Source: Streptococcus australis
GTDB lineage: Bacteria; Bacillota; Bacilli; Lactobacillales; Streptococcaceae
DNA: 64,000 nucleotides
Direction: 5' to 3'
Assembly: GCF_901543175.1 (NCBI RefSeq)
Contig: NZ_LR594040.1
Coordinates: 682,001 to 746,000 of the forward strand
Part shown: piece by piece, positions 48,542-57,771 of the stretch
Numbering within the stretch: the stretch's first letter is position 1
How the letters are laid out: every line of letters begins with the position of its first letter
The notes under the pieces: model-generated
The model's database searches: none
The model's input: the letters and a program-made list of their open reading frames with translations, nothing else
What the model was told of the DNA's origin: nothing
Translations under genes and position numbers: made by a program

Positions 48542-49708
48542 ATGAATTACCTTGTTATCTCTCCCTACTATCCACAAAACTTTCAACAGTTTACTATTGA
48601 ACTTGCTAGTAAAGGCATCACAGTCTTGGGAATTGGTCAAGAACCCTACGAGCAACTGGATGAGCCTCTGCGCAATAGCCTGACCGAGTATTTCCGTGTA
48701 GACAATCTTGAGAATATAGATGAAGTTAAACGCGCAGTTGCCTTTCTTTTCTACAAGCATGGCCCTATCGACCGCATCGAGTCGCACAATGAATACTGGC
48801 TTGAACTAGACGCAACCCTAAGAGAACAATTCAATATTTTTGGTGCCAAACCAGAGGATCTCAAAAAGACCAAGTTTAAGTCTGAGATGAAGAAACTTTT
48901 CAAAAAAGCAGGCGTCCCTGTGGTACCTGGAGCTGTTATCCATACGGAAGCAGATGTGGATAGAGCAGTTGAGACGATTGGTCTACCAATGATTGCCAAA
49001 CCTGATAACGGAGTGGGAGCGGCAGCAACCTTTAAGCTTGAGACAGAAGACGATGTAAATCACTTCAAGGCTGAATGGGACCATTCTACCGTTTATTTCT
49101 TTGAGAAATTTGTCACTTCCAGCGAAATCTGTACCTTTGATGGACTAGTGGACAAGGATGGAAAGATTGTCTTCTCAACAACCTTTGACTACGCCCATAC
49201 ACCACTTGATCTAATGATTTATAAGATGGACAATTCCTACTATGTCCTCAAGGATATAGATCCTAAACTGCGCAAGTATGGTGAAGCCATTGTCAAGGAA
49301 TTTGGAATGAGAGAACGCTTTTTCCATATCGAGTTCTTCCGTGAAGGGGATGATTACATCGCCATTGAGTACAATAACCGCCCTGCAGGTGGCTTTACCA
49401 TTGATGTTTATAACTTCGCTCACTCCTTGGATCTCTACCGAGGTTATGCGGCGATTGTCGCAGGTGAAGAGTTCCCAGCATCAGAGTTTGAACCTCAATA
49501 CTGTTTAGCTACATCACGTCGTGCTAATGCTAACTATGTTTATTCAGAAGAAGACTTGCTTGCCAAGTATAGCCAACAATTCAAGGTCAAAAAAATCATG
49601 CCAGCAGCTTTTGCAGAGCTACAAGGGGATTACCTTTATATGCTGACAACTCCAAGTCGTCAAGAGATGGAGCAGATGATTGCAGACTTTGGTCAACGTC
49701 AAGACTAA
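48542..49708 (+). CDS. ATP-grasp ligase (third of trio)
   Basis: 388-residue ATP-grasp protein. N-terminal Rossmann-like domain (YLVISPYYPQNF), central ATP-binding region (GLPMIAKPDNGVGAAATF) and the catalytic metal-binding part (RFFHIEFFREGDDYIAIEYNNRPAGG). Such enzymes join a carboxylate to an amine or similar nucleophile via acyl phosphate; the substrate is unknown. ATG at 48542 with AAAGGAG upstream (a TTG at 48536 would be the longer start). Its pairing with two esterases suggests synthesis and breakdown of one small molecule or peptide. Confidence 0.85.
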   Translation: MNYLVISPYYPQNFQQFTIELASKGITVLGIGQEPYEQLDEPLRNSLTEYFRVDNLENIDEVKRAVAFLFYKHGPIDRIESHNEYWLELDATLREQFNIFGAKPEDLKKTKFKSEMKKLFKKAGVPVVPGAVIHTEADVDRAVETIGLPMIAKPDNGVGAAATFKLETEDDVNHFKAEWDHSTVYFFEKFVTSSEICTFDGLVDKDGKIVFSTTFDYAHTPLDLMIYKMDNSYYVLKDIDPKLRKYGEAIVKEFGMRERFFHIEFFREGDDYIAIEYNNRPAGGFTIDVYNFAHSLDLYRGYAAIVAGEEFPASEFEPQYCLATSRRANANYVYSEEDLLAKYSQQFKVKKIMPAAFAELQGDYLYMLTTPSRQEMEQMIADFGQRQD

Positions 49709-49709
49709 T

Positions 49710-49752
49710 GAAAAGGATGAAAGGAGTTTGACTTCTTTTGTCCTTTTCTTAA
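49710..49752 (+). terminator. Terminator after the ATP-grasp gene
   Basis: GAAAAGGA / TCCTTTTC outer stem with further inner pairing, then TT. Confidence 0.75.
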
Positions 49753-49802
49753 AGATAGGTTAAAAATATTTCTAAAAAAATCAAAAAAAGTCTGCAAAAA
49801 TC

Positions 49803-49831
49803 TTGCATTCTTTTTTTGTCTATGCTATACT
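49803..49831 (+). promoter_or_regulatory. Promoter of rplJL
   Basis: -35 TTGCAT (49803-49808), 17-bp spacer, extended -10 TGCTATACT (49826-49831). Confidence 0.8.
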
Positions 49832-49839
49832 TATATACG

Positions 49840-50009
49840 GTTTGAAAAAACTGCCTAAGACAGTAGGGGAGCTCGACTCATAAGTATCCTACCGAGGACA
49901 AAACGTATCATGTAAAAAGAAGCGTATTGTACTTTCGTGTCTAGGTTTGGGCGCGTTTTTCTTTTGGAAAAATTCCCCAAGCAAAATAATTACGGAGGTG
50001 AACACACTA
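49840..50009 (+). promoter_or_regulatory. L10 leader (ribosomal protein autoregulatory RNA)
   Basis: The 5' untranslated region of about 170 bases has the L10-leader-like stretch with CTACCGAGGAC (49889-49899) and downstream hairpins ending in GCGCGTTTTTCTTTT (49952-49964), a possible attenuator. L10-L12 complex binding should limit expression. Identification rests on position and the CCGAGG-containing element. Confidence 0.7.
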
Positions 50010-50510
50010 ATGAGTGAAGCAATTATTGCTAAAAAAGCGGAACTAGTTGACGTAGTAGCTGAAAAAATGAAAGCTGCTGCATCTATCGTCGTTGTAGACG
50101 CTCGTGGTTTGACAGTTGAGCAAGATACAGTTCTTCGTCGTGAGCTTCGTGGAAGCGAAGTTGAGTATAAAGTTATTAAAAACTCAATCTTACGTCGTGC
50201 AGCTGAAAAAGCTGGTCTTGAAGATCTTGCATCAGTATTTGTTGGACCATCTGCAGTAGCATTTTCTAACGAAGATGTTATCGCACCAGCGAAAATCTTG
50301 AACGATTTTGCTAAAAACGCTGAAGCACTTGAAATCAAAGGTGGTGCAATCGAAGGCGCTGTCGCATCTAAAGAAGAAATCGTTGCTCTTGCAACTCTTC
50401 CAAACCGCGAGGGACTTCTTTCTATGCTCCTTTCTGTACTTCAAGCGCCAGTGCGCAACGTTGCTCTTGCAGTCAAAGCGGTTGCAGAAAGCAAAGAAGA
50501 CGCAGCTTAA
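50010..50510 (+). CDS. rplJ: Ribosomal protein L10
   Basis: 166-residue base of the ribosomal L12 stalk. [20 protein letters not shown] start, [11 protein letters not shown] and [17 protein letters not shown] are typical. ATG at 50010 follows GGAGGTG; a longer in-frame start at 49947 would run through the leader and is rejected. Confidence 0.97.
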   Translation: MSEAIIAKKAELVDVVAEKMKAAASIVVVDARGLTVEQDTVLRRELRGSEVEYKVIKNSILRRAAEKAGLEDLASVFVGPSAVAFSNEDVIAPAKILNDFAKNAEALEIKGGAIEGAVASKEEIVALATLPNREGLLSMLLSVLQAPVRNVALAVKAVAESKEDAA

Positions 50511-50516
50511 TCTTAA

Positions 50517-50540
50517 GCTACGCAGCGTAGCCTAGCTACG
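50517..50540 (+). repeat. Overlapping alternative hairpins between rplJ and rplL
   Basis: GCTACG-CAG-CGTAGC-CTA-GCTACG: the middle arm (50526-50531) can pair with either the left or right copy of GCTACG, giving two mutually exclusive 6-bp hairpins. The site follows the rplJ stop by 6 bases and is followed by A residues, so is not a terminator. Confidence 0.65.
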
Positions 50541-50585
50541 AAAAAAACTATTATAAAATTTAAAACTTATTTGGAGGAAATAACA

Positions 50586-50954
50586 ATGGCATTGAACATT
50601 GAAAACATTATTGCTGAAATTAAAGAAGCTTCAATCCTTGAATTGAACGACCTTGTAAAAGCTATCGAAGAAGAATTTGGTGTAACTGCAGCTGCTCCTG
50701 TAGCTGTAGCTGCTGCTGGTGCTGGTGAAGCTGCTGCTGCTAAAGATTCATTTGACGTTGAATTGACTGCAGCTGGTGACAAGAAAGTCGGCGTTATCAA
50801 AGTTGTGCGTGAAATCACTGGTCTTGGACTTAAAGAAGCTAAAGAACTTGTTGATGGTGCACCAGGTGTCATCAAAGAAGGCGTTGCAGCAGCAGAAGCT
50901 GAAGAAATCAAAGCTAAATTGGAAGAAGCTGGAGCTTCAGTTACTCTTAAATAA
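50586..50954 (+). CDS. rplL: Ribosomal protein L7/L12
   Basis: 122-residue stalk protein that recruits translation factors. N-terminal dimerisation region, an Ala-rich hinge ([19 protein letters not shown]) and the C-terminal domain with [30 protein letters not shown] at 50586 follows TTGGAGGAAA. Very strong codon bias. Confidence 0.98.
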   Translation: MALNIENIIAEIKEASILELNDLVKAIEEEFGVTAAAPVAVAAAGAGEAAAAKDSFDVELTAAGDKKVGVIKVVREITGLGLKEAKELVDGAPGVIKEGVAAAEAEEIKAKLEEAGASVTLK

Positions 50955-50989
50955 TAGAGCAACTACATTAGTAGCTTAAAAACATGAAT

Positions 50990-51020
50990 AAACCGCTATT
51001 CTTAGGAGTAGCGGTTTTTT
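50990..51020 (+). terminator. Terminator of rplJL
   Basis: AAACCGCTA / TAGCGGTTT perfect stem, 10-base loop, T run. Confidence 0.93.
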
Positions 51021-51128
51021 CTGTTTAGAATGCTAAATCTACCTCTAAATTATAGTCTGATACGAAAGTTCTAGGGTGTCTTTTTTTCTAACAGTTACTA
51101 GAATCTTGATAGAAATTCAATCTTCTTC

Positions 51129-51159
51129 TTGACTCTGACCTTAGAGGAGGGTGTATACT
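51129..51159 (+). promoter_or_regulatory. MerR-type promoter (19-bp spacer) before the DUF2268 gene
   Basis: -35 TTGACT (51129-51134) and -10 TATACT (51154-51159) are near-consensus but 19 bp apart, the spacing characteristic of promoters activated by MerR-family regulators. The spacer holds an imperfect dyad ACTCTGACCT / AGAGGAGGGT. No MerR gene is adjacent. Confidence 0.6.
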
Positions 51160-51185
51160 GGTAAAAATTAGAAAAGGAGATTACT

Positions 51186-52088
51186 ATGCACATCAATATC
51201 ATTCGTTCAGATAAAGTTTATCAGGAGTTGCTCGAATTACCCTTTGAAAAAAGGGAAGGCTGTTTTCGAGCTAAATTGTTAGCGCCTTTTGCTTCCAAAT
51301 ACCAAACTCAACACATTCCTTTGAAGGCGAAGTATCCTGGAGGATTTGATGCTCTGTTTCTACTTGGTTTTATGAATCAGTTGCCCGCAACTCTCTCAGA
51401 AAAGGATAGACCAGCTATTGATGCCCTCAGTTCAGATCAGTTTTGGAAAGACTGTCAGGATACCATCAAGAGAAGTCTTGGTCTCTTTGAACAAGCTGGT
51501 TATGACTTAGAGGTTGAGGATTATCATTTCACTGTTTTATTAGGAAACCCTGAAAAACCAATGTTACAACTCAATAAGGGTTACAGTGGAGATGGCGGAA
51601 TTCCAGGTTATCTCATGTTAAGCATACTGCCTAATGACTATACTTTACCACGTATTCAAGCGGCACTGGCTCACGAGTGCAACCACAATGTCCGCTTCCA
51701 ATTTATCAAATGGAACCAGCAGACGACACTAGCAGACTGGGTAGTCAGTGAAGGATTGGCAGAGTCTTTTGCTGCTGAACTCTATGGCAAGGAGCTCATC
51801 GGACCTTGGGTTACTTCAACCAGTCCAGAGCAATTAGAGGAGATTAAGCCCATCATCTCAAGTCAGCTTCAGCTAACAGGGATGGCAGAAATGGCTCCTT
51901 ATCTCTACGGTGATGAAATTGCAGAGCTTCAAGGTCAGATACCGGTTGGTATGCCTTATGCTGCGGGCTATGCTTATGGCTATCATCTGATACAAGCTTA
52001 TCTGAAAAGGACAGGCAAGAGCATTATTGAGGCCACAGTAACACCAACAGAAGAGATTTTAGAGGCGACTGAAGACTTTTGGCAATGA
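51186..52088 (+). CDS. DUF2268 putative zinc metalloprotease
   Basis: 300-residue cytosolic protein of the DUF2268 family of predicted Zn-dependent proteases. The gluzincin-like motif HECNH is at residues 163-167 (H163, E164, H167), with a downstream Glu in VVSEGLAESFAAELYG as third ligand. No signal peptide or transmembrane helix. AAAGGAG ribosome-binding site. It is transcribed from a promoter with MerR-type spacing, suggesting induction by a drug, metal or oxidative signal. Substrate unknown. Confidence 0.85.
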   Translation: MHINIIRSDKVYQELLELPFEKREGCFRAKLLAPFASKYQTQHIPLKAKYPGGFDALFLLGFMNQLPATLSEKDRPAIDALSSDQFWKDCQDTIKRSLGLFEQAGYDLEVEDYHFTVLLGNPEKPMLQLNKGYSGDGGIPGYLMLSILPNDYTLPRIQAALAHECNHNVRFQFIKWNQQTTLADWVVSEGLAESFAAELYGKELIGPWVTSTSPEQLEEIKPIISSQLQLTGMAEMAPYLYGDEIAELQGQIPVGMPYAAGYAYGYHLIQAYLKRTGKSIIEATVTPTEEILEATEDFWQ

Positions 52089-52099
52089 TACATTTTTGC

Positions 52100-52127
52100 T
52101 TGAAAATCTGCCAAAACCTGATATAAT
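52100..52127 (+). promoter_or_regulatory. Promoter of the EXLDI gene
   Basis: -35 TTGAAA (52100-52105), 16-bp spacer, extended -10 TGATATAAT (52122-52127); GGAGGTGA ribosome-binding site. Confidence 0.75.
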
Positions 52128-52152
52128 GTAGGTAATTTCTGGAGGTGACTAT

Positions 52153-52521
52153 ATGCACTATAAAAGAATTGAATTGAAGGTGACAGATCAAGGAATTCAT
52201 GAGCGCAAGATTTTTCAAGGTGTTAGAATTTTTAGCCGCAGCACGCTGTCCAAAGATCAGAAAAGTATTCTAACACAGAAGATTTACCTGACTCCGAAGC
52301 AAAACATCGTTTACTATCAACGGAAAGATGTCAACTATGACCAGAACTGGCATCATAATAAGGACTATTACGAACTAGCTTATGACCAGTTGGACAGAGA
52401 AACTGTCTTTAAGGTTTGTCAAGCTTTTGACGAGCTGTGTCCTTTTCTAGAGAACGAGCTGCTGGAGAAGCTAAAAGAAAAACAGTTAGCAGGCAAGTTT
52501 TTTGAAAAATTAGATATATAA
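52153..52521 (+). CDS. EXLDI-family hypothetical protein
   Basis: 122-residue cytosolic protein rich in Lys, Tyr and Gln, ending in FFEKLDI, which fits the name-giving C-terminus E-x-L-D-I of the EXLDI family. It has no recognised catalytic motif or membrane segment. Single gene with own promoter and terminator. The family's function is unknown to me; the assignment rests mainly on the C-terminus and size. Confidence 0.65.
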   Translation: MHYKRIELKVTDQGIHERKIFQGVRIFSRSTLSKDQKSILTQKIYLTPKQNIVYYQRKDVNYDQNWHHNKDYYELAYDQLDRETVFKVCQAFDELCPFLENELLEKLKEKQLAGKFFEKLDI

Positions 52522-52553
52522 AAATCCGGTTGCTTTTATAAGCAGTCGGATTT
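52521..52553 (+). terminator. Terminator after the EXLDI gene
   Basis: AAATCCGGTTGC / AGCAGTCGGATTT stem with one or two mismatches, T-rich end. Confidence 0.75.
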
Positions 52554-52697
52554 CTTTGAGTTATAGTTTAATAATCTTTCATGAGGAAATATAGAGCTAT
52601 TGAACCAGCAGTATTTTTTAACTTATCAAGATACTGAAATTAGATCCATTTTTATTATGAACAGCTCACTTAGTTAGAAGTTGTGGTAACAGTATAG

Positions 52698-52726
52698 TCG
52701 ACATCTATGAAGAATAAGCGTACAAT
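52698..52726 (+). promoter_or_regulatory. Promoter of the alcohol dehydrogenase-tetR unit
   Basis: -35 TCGACA (52698-52703), 17-bp spacer, -10 TACAAT (52721-52726); transcription would start about 52733, just before the operator. Confidence 0.65.
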
Positions 52727-52738
52727 TAAGAAAAATGA

Positions 52739-52754
52739 TTGAGTGCTCACTCAA
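52739..52754 (+). promoter_or_regulatory. Operator palindrome for the adjacent TetR regulator
   Basis: TTGAGTG-CT-CACTCAA, perfect 7-bp half-sites with a 2-base centre, beginning about 6 bases past the expected transcription start. A repressor here would block its own operon. Confidence 0.7.
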
Positions 52755-52781
52755 TTTGTAATAAACAAAGGAGTTCATGAA

Positions 52782-53786
52782 ATGGTTGTTCAAGAAATAC
52801 AGTATAGTCGTTTCGGTGATGAAGAAGTGTTAGATTTAGTGAACATTAAATCTGATTCTTTGAAAGTGAATCAAGTTAGGATAGAAGTTCATGCAGTTGG
52901 TTTGAATCCTATTGATTATAAGACTTTTGAGGGTGCAAAGCCACTTCGTTTTCTATCTTTCATGACGAAACTAAGGAAGCCAAGTCGTTGGTTTGAGTCA
53001 AAATCATCTCTTTTTCCAAGAGGTGTTGGTCGGGATTTTGCTGGAGTTATCACAGAAATTGGTGAAGAAATAAGTCGGTTTGCAGTAGGCGATAAGGTTT
53101 TTGGAACAATGATCAGTGACCCTGGATTGGGGACCAAGCGGGGAGCTTTGGCAACAGAAATTTGTGTCAATGAATCGGAAATTGTATTGAAACCAGAGAT
53201 GATTGATATGAACCACGCCGCTACTATGGGTGTAGCCTCTTTAACTGTGGGAGGTGCTTTTAGAAAGATTGAGCTAAACTCTAAAGATGTTGTAGTTATT
53301 TCAGCAGCGGCAGGAGGTATTGGAAGTATCGCAGTACAGTATGCGGTTTCTAAAGGAGCGACAGTTATTGGAATTGCAAGTAAGAAAAATTCAGATTATC
53401 TGAAGTCCTTAGGTGCTATACCAGTAGCTTACGAAGAGAACATCCAGAATGATCTTCTATCAGCATGTTCAAAGCCGATTACAAAATTCTTGGATTGCTA
53501 TGGAAGTGATTATGTTAAATTGGCTTTCAGTTTGGGATTGAAGGGTACGGCTATTGCCACTCTAGTACCTTCACCATATGTTATGATTAGAGGAGCCCAG
53601 TTTACTGGTCCGAGACATTCCACATATGATGACTTTAAAGTTCTAGCGGAAATGGTCTCAGATGGGAATGTTCTGCTGAATATTGATCAGGTTTATAACT
53701 TTTCTCTAAAGTCAGTTAGAGAAGCATACCGTAGTCTAAAATTGGGACACACTCGAGGTAAGAAAGTCGTAAAAGTAAGAGGGTAG
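52782..53786 (+). CDS. Zinc-independent alcohol dehydrogenase / quinone oxidoreductase family protein
   Basis: 334-residue NADPH-dependent MDR-superfamily enzyme. N-terminal GroES-like domain (VRIEVHAVGLNPIDYKTFEG), cofactor-binding ISAAAGGIGSIAVQYAVSKGATVIG, and no structural zinc cysteines, so quinone-oxidoreductase-like. ATG at 52782 follows AAAGGAG; the longer frame runs through the operator. It lies 16 bases before tetR. Probable role is reduction of reactive carbonyls or quinones sensed by the repressor. Confidence 0.88.
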   Translation: MVVQEIQYSRFGDEEVLDLVNIKSDSLKVNQVRIEVHAVGLNPIDYKTFEGAKPLRFLSFMTKLRKPSRWFESKSSLFPRGVGRDFAGVITEIGEEISRFAVGDKVFGTMISDPGLGTKRGALATEICVNESEIVLKPEMIDMNHAATMGVASLTVGGAFRKIELNSKDVVVISAAAGGIGSIAVQYAVSKGATVIGIASKKNSDYLKSLGAIPVAYEENIQNDLLSACSKPITKFLDCYGSDYVKLAFSLGLKGTAIATLVPSPYVMIRGAQFTGPRHSTYDDFKVLAEMVSDGNVLLNIDQVYNFSLKSVREAYRSLKLGHTRGKKVVKVRG

Positions 53787-53802
53787 CAGGGAGGTGCTAG
53801 TG

Positions 53803-54447
53803 ATGGAAAGTTTAGAACAAAAGTATGCCCAGACATTAGAAAATAGCAATTTGAGTTTAAAACAACGTCGAGTACTGTTATCAAGTTTAAAGTTATTTTC
53901 AGAAATTGGTTTTGAAAATACAACAGCCAGTCTTATTGCTAAGGAGGCAGGAGTTTCAGAAGGAACAGTTTTTAGTTACTTTAAAACCAAGGAAGGCATC
54001 TTAGAAGCTATTCTATCAACTTTTCTCGAACATGTTATTCCAGATGTGATTGCTGATTTTTCTGAGAAGAAATTTACAGCAAACCAAGAGTCTTTTCCAG
54101 TGTTTTTAAGAAGCATAGTTCGAGATAGACTAGTTTTCATTCAGGAGAATCAAATGCAAGTTAAAATTCTCTTGAACCGTTCTTTTATTGATGGGACGAT
54201 TTCTGACCAGTTAGGGAATGTTATTGTTCACTCTATCATTAAGCCAATTAGTCCAGTTCTGAATCAGTTTAAAGAAAAAGGTGTTATCCGAGATTGGTCA
54301 AACGAAAGAATCGTTCGCTATATTTTAGCTTTGAGTCTTTCTTATGCTCTTCCAATGATGTTGAATGATAATGAGGACCTAGACATAGATGAAGCAGTAA
54401 ATGAAATAGTTGAATGCCTGTCTTTTGCTTTAGTAGAGGTAAAATAA
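53803..54447 (+). CDS. TetR/AcrR-family repressor
   Basis: 214-residue regulator. N-terminal helix-turn-helix (TTASLIAKEAGVSEGTVFSYFKTKEGILEAIL) and a helical ligand-binding C-terminal domain. ATG at 53803 with GGGAGG 8 bases upstream; an in-frame GTG at 53794 overlaps that site. It follows the oxidoreductase gene and presumably represses the operon through the palindrome at 52739-52754. Confidence 0.9.
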   Translation: MESLEQKYAQTLENSNLSLKQRRVLLSSLKLFSEIGFENTTASLIAKEAGVSEGTVFSYFKTKEGILEAILSTFLEHVIPDVIADFSEKKFTANQESFPVFLRSIVRDRLVFIQENQMQVKILLNRSFIDGTISDQLGNVIVHSIIKPISPVLNQFKEKGVIRDWSNERIVRYILALSLSYALPMMLNDNEDLDIDEAVNEIVECLSFALVEVK

Positions 54448-54458
54448 ATCTTAATTTT

Positions 54459-54488
54459 AAGCTTACTATTTTAAATAGTGAGCTTTTT
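54459..54488 (+). terminator. Terminator after tetR
   Basis: AAGCTTACTATT / AATAGTGAGCTT stem (one G-U) with TTA-type loop and six T residues. Confidence 0.9.
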
Positions 54489-54500
54489 TGAAGCCAACAT

Positions 54501-54530
54501 AAAAATCCCCAATCATAGCGATTGAGGATT
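54501..54530 (-). terminator. Terminator of the gdhA/acetyltransferase unit
   Basis: On the minus strand AATCCTCAATC-GCTAT-GATTGGGGATT then TTTTT. It directly follows the duplicated gdhA tail, so it is probably the original gdhA terminator. Confidence 0.8.
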
Positions 54531-54543
54531 AAGCAAATGAATC

Positions 54544-54695
54544 TTAAACAATACCTTGAGCAATCATAGCATTGGCTACATTTTCAAAGGCGACGATATT
54601 GACTCCTGCAAGGTAGTCTGTACCAAGACCGTATGTTTCAGCAGTTGTTTTAGCTGTATTAAAGATATTGGTCATGATGCTCTTGAGTCGACCAT
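54544..54695 (-). pseudogene. Duplicated 3' fragment of gdhA
   Basis: About 152 bases closely resemble the last 152 bases of gdhA (55226-55377), including the stop codon. Translation gives [21 protein letters not shown], then [22 protein letters not shown], differing from intact GdhA at a few residues only. No start codon. It lies 13 bases after the acetyltransferase stop and just before the terminator. Confidence 0.93.
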
Positions 54696-54708
54696 AGTAT
54701 ACTGCCAT

Positions 54709-55197
54709 CTATTCATCTGATGAGAGGGATTTTATCATCCAGATATTCATAGCTGGGTGGCCGGCGGCGTTAGAAAGTGGTTGTTGCAAGGCTGTAAAAC
54801 CATAGTGTTGATAGATGGCCACAGCCGTAACCAGCTCAGTAGAGGTTTCTAGATAAAGCTGTTCATAACCAGCTAGACGGGCTTCCTGGAATATGCGCTT
54901 TATCAACCTACTGGAATAACCTTTGCCACGACTGTTTTTAGTGACATACAGTTTTTGTAATTCAGCAATCTTATCGGACACTGGTGCAAAGCCCCCACAA
55001 CCAACCAGTTGCCCTTCATCTTCCAGAACAAAGTAAGCTGCCCTCTCTTGATGTTGATAATAGTCGGCCAAATGATCTAGATGAGAATCAAAGTAGACAG
55101 TTCCTGGTTTGTCAAGCCCGAATTCTTCTAGGCTAGTTCGAATGAGTTGCGCTACAGCTGTATTGTCTCTTACTTCCATCGGCCGTAAGTTCATCAT
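54709..55197 (-). CDS. GNAT-family N-acetyltransferase between gdhA and its duplicated tail
   Basis: 162-residue acetyl-CoA-dependent acetyltransferase. KLYVTKNSRGKGYSSRLIKRIF forms the acetyl-CoA site; ETSTELVTAVAIYQHYGF is the usual C-terminal element. GGAGG lies 4 bases before ATGATG. It starts 28 bases after the gdhA stop and is bracketed by gdhA tail copies, so it was probably acquired by recombination at gdhA. Transcribed with gdhA. Substrate unknown. Confidence 0.88.
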   Translation of the reverse strand: MMNLRPMEVRDNTAVAQLIRTSLEEFGLDKPGTVYFDSHLDHLADYYQHQERAAYFVLEDEGQLVGCGGFAPVSDKIAELQKLYVTKNSRGKGYSSRLIKRIFQEARLAGYEQLYLETSTELVTAVAIYQHYGFTALQQPLSNAAGHPAMNIWMIKSLSSDE

Positions 55198-55225
55198 TTG
55201 TCCTCCGATAGGATGTATCGACTAA

Positions 55226-56590
<1,365 letters not shown>

Positions 56591-56611
56591 TCATATTTTA
56601 TTACGTGAGTC

Positions 56612-56640
56612 ATTATAGCAGAATTTTTTTTTACTGTAAA
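56612..56640 (-). promoter_or_regulatory. Promoter of gdhA
   Basis: On the minus strand -35 TTTACA (56635-56640), 17-bp spacer, extended -10 TGCTATAAT (56612-56617). Confidence 0.8.
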
Positions 56641-56652
56641 GAAAAAAACAGA

Positions 56653-56667
56653 AATTTTCTAAAAATT
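56653..56667. promoter_or_regulatory. CodY-like box upstream of gdhA
   Basis: AATTTTCTAAAAATT differs from the CodY consensus AATTTTCWGAAAATT at one position. It ends 13 bp upstream of the gdhA -35. CodY control of gdhA is reported in streptococci. Confidence 0.6.
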
Positions 56668-56716
56668 CTTTCAATTTAGTTTTTCGGATTTTTTGAAAAC
56701 AGATAAAAAACGAACG

Positions 56717-56749
56717 TTTTCTCTAGAAATAACTTTCTCAAAGAGAAAA
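56717..56749. repeat. Inverted repeat upstream of pyrDA
   Basis: TTTTCTCT (56717-56724) and AGAGAAAA (56742-56749) are a perfect 8-bp inverted pair; within it TTTCTC-AAA-GAGAAA (56733-56747) is a second hairpin. It lies just upstream of the pyrDA -10. Confidence 0.55.
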
Positions 56750-56762
56750 TTTGAAAGTATGG

Positions 56763-56768
56763 TATAAT
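56763..56768 (+). promoter_or_regulatory. Extended -10 of pyrDA
   Basis: TGGTATAAT, about 35 bases before the ATG; GGAGGATC ribosome-binding site. Confidence 0.7.
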
Positions 56769-56802
56769 ATTAGAAATAAAAGGAATCTGGAGGATCAGAA
56801 TC

Positions 56803-57738
56803 ATGGTATCAACGAAAACACAAATAGCTGGCTTCGAGTTTGACAATTGCTTGATGAATGCAGCGGGTGTGGCTTGTATGACGATAGAGGAGTTAGATGG
56901 TGTCAAAGACTCAGCAGCAGGAACCTTTGTGACGAAGACAGCTACTTTGGACTTTCGTCAGGGAAATCCTGAGCCACGTTACCAAGATGTTCCACTTGGT
57001 TCTATCAACTCTATGGGCTTGCCAAATAATGGCTTAGACTATTATTTGGACTATCTTTTGGATTTGCAGGAAAAAGAGCCAAACCGAACCTTCTTCCTTT
57101 CTCTAGTCGGCATGTCTCCAGAGGAAACACATACCATCTTGAAAAAAGTCCAAGAGAGTGAGTTTAAAGGATTGACTGAGCTCAATCTCTCCTGTCCAAA
57201 TGTTCCAGGTAAACCTCAGATTGCCTATGATTTTGAGACAACAGACCGTATCTTGTCTGAAGTATTTGCCTACTTTACCAAACCTCTTGGAATTAAACTG
57301 CCTCCTTATTTTGATATTGTTCACTTTGACCAAGCAGCAGCAATTTTCAACAAGTACCCGCTCAAGTTTGTCAACTGTGTTAACTCTATCGGGAACGGCC
57401 TTTATATTGAAGATGAATCGGTTGTTATTCGTCCTAAAAATGGTTTCGGTGGCATTGGTGGAGAGTATATCAAACCAACCGCTCTAGCGAATGTACATGC
57501 TTTCTACCAACGTCTCAATCCTCAAATCCAAATCATTGGAACAGGTGGCGTTTTGACTGGTCGCGATGCCTTTGAACATATCCTCTGTGGAGCGAGTATG
57601 GTGCAGGTGGGGACCACCCTTCACAAAGAAGGCGTCGGTGCTTTTGAGCGCATTACCAATGAACTAAAGGCAATCATGGCGGAAAAAGGGTATGAAAACC
57701 TAGAAGATTTCCGTGGGAAATTGCGCTATATTGACTAA
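56803..57738 (+). CDS. pyrDA: Dihydroorotate dehydrogenase, class 1A
   Basis: Cytosolic FMN enzyme of pyrimidine synthesis that uses fumarate as electron acceptor. 311 residues, no iron-sulphur partner subunit gene nearby, as for class 1A. Motifs are [13 protein letters not shown], the catalytic Cys region [24 protein letters not shown] and the FMN-phosphate site [28 protein letters not shown]. holA starts 33 bases downstream. Confidence 0.95.
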   Translation: MVSTKTQIAGFEFDNCLMNAAGVACMTIEELDGVKDSAAGTFVTKTATLDFRQGNPEPRYQDVPLGSINSMGLPNNGLDYYLDYLLDLQEKEPNRTFFLSLVGMSPEETHTILKKVQESEFKGLTELNLSCPNVPGKPQIAYDFETTDRILSEVFAYFTKPLGIKLPPYFDIVHFDQAAAIFNKYPLKFVNCVNSIGNGLYIEDESVVIRPKNGFGGIGGEYIKPTALANVHAFYQRLNPQIQIIGTGGVLTGRDAFEHILCGASMVQVGTTLHKEGVGAFERITNELKAIMAEKGYENLEDFRGKLRYID

Positions 57739-57771
57739 ATGAACTCGAAAATCAAGAAGAAAGGAGAGAAG

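Noticed and set aside
49889-50338. 149-codon minus-strand open frame over the L10 leader and rplJ
   Set aside because: Antisense of rplJ and its leader; Ser/Ala-rich shadow.
50517-50540. Terminator between rplJ and rplL
   Set aside because: The hairpins are followed by A residues, not T, on the coding strand, and rplL needs read-through.
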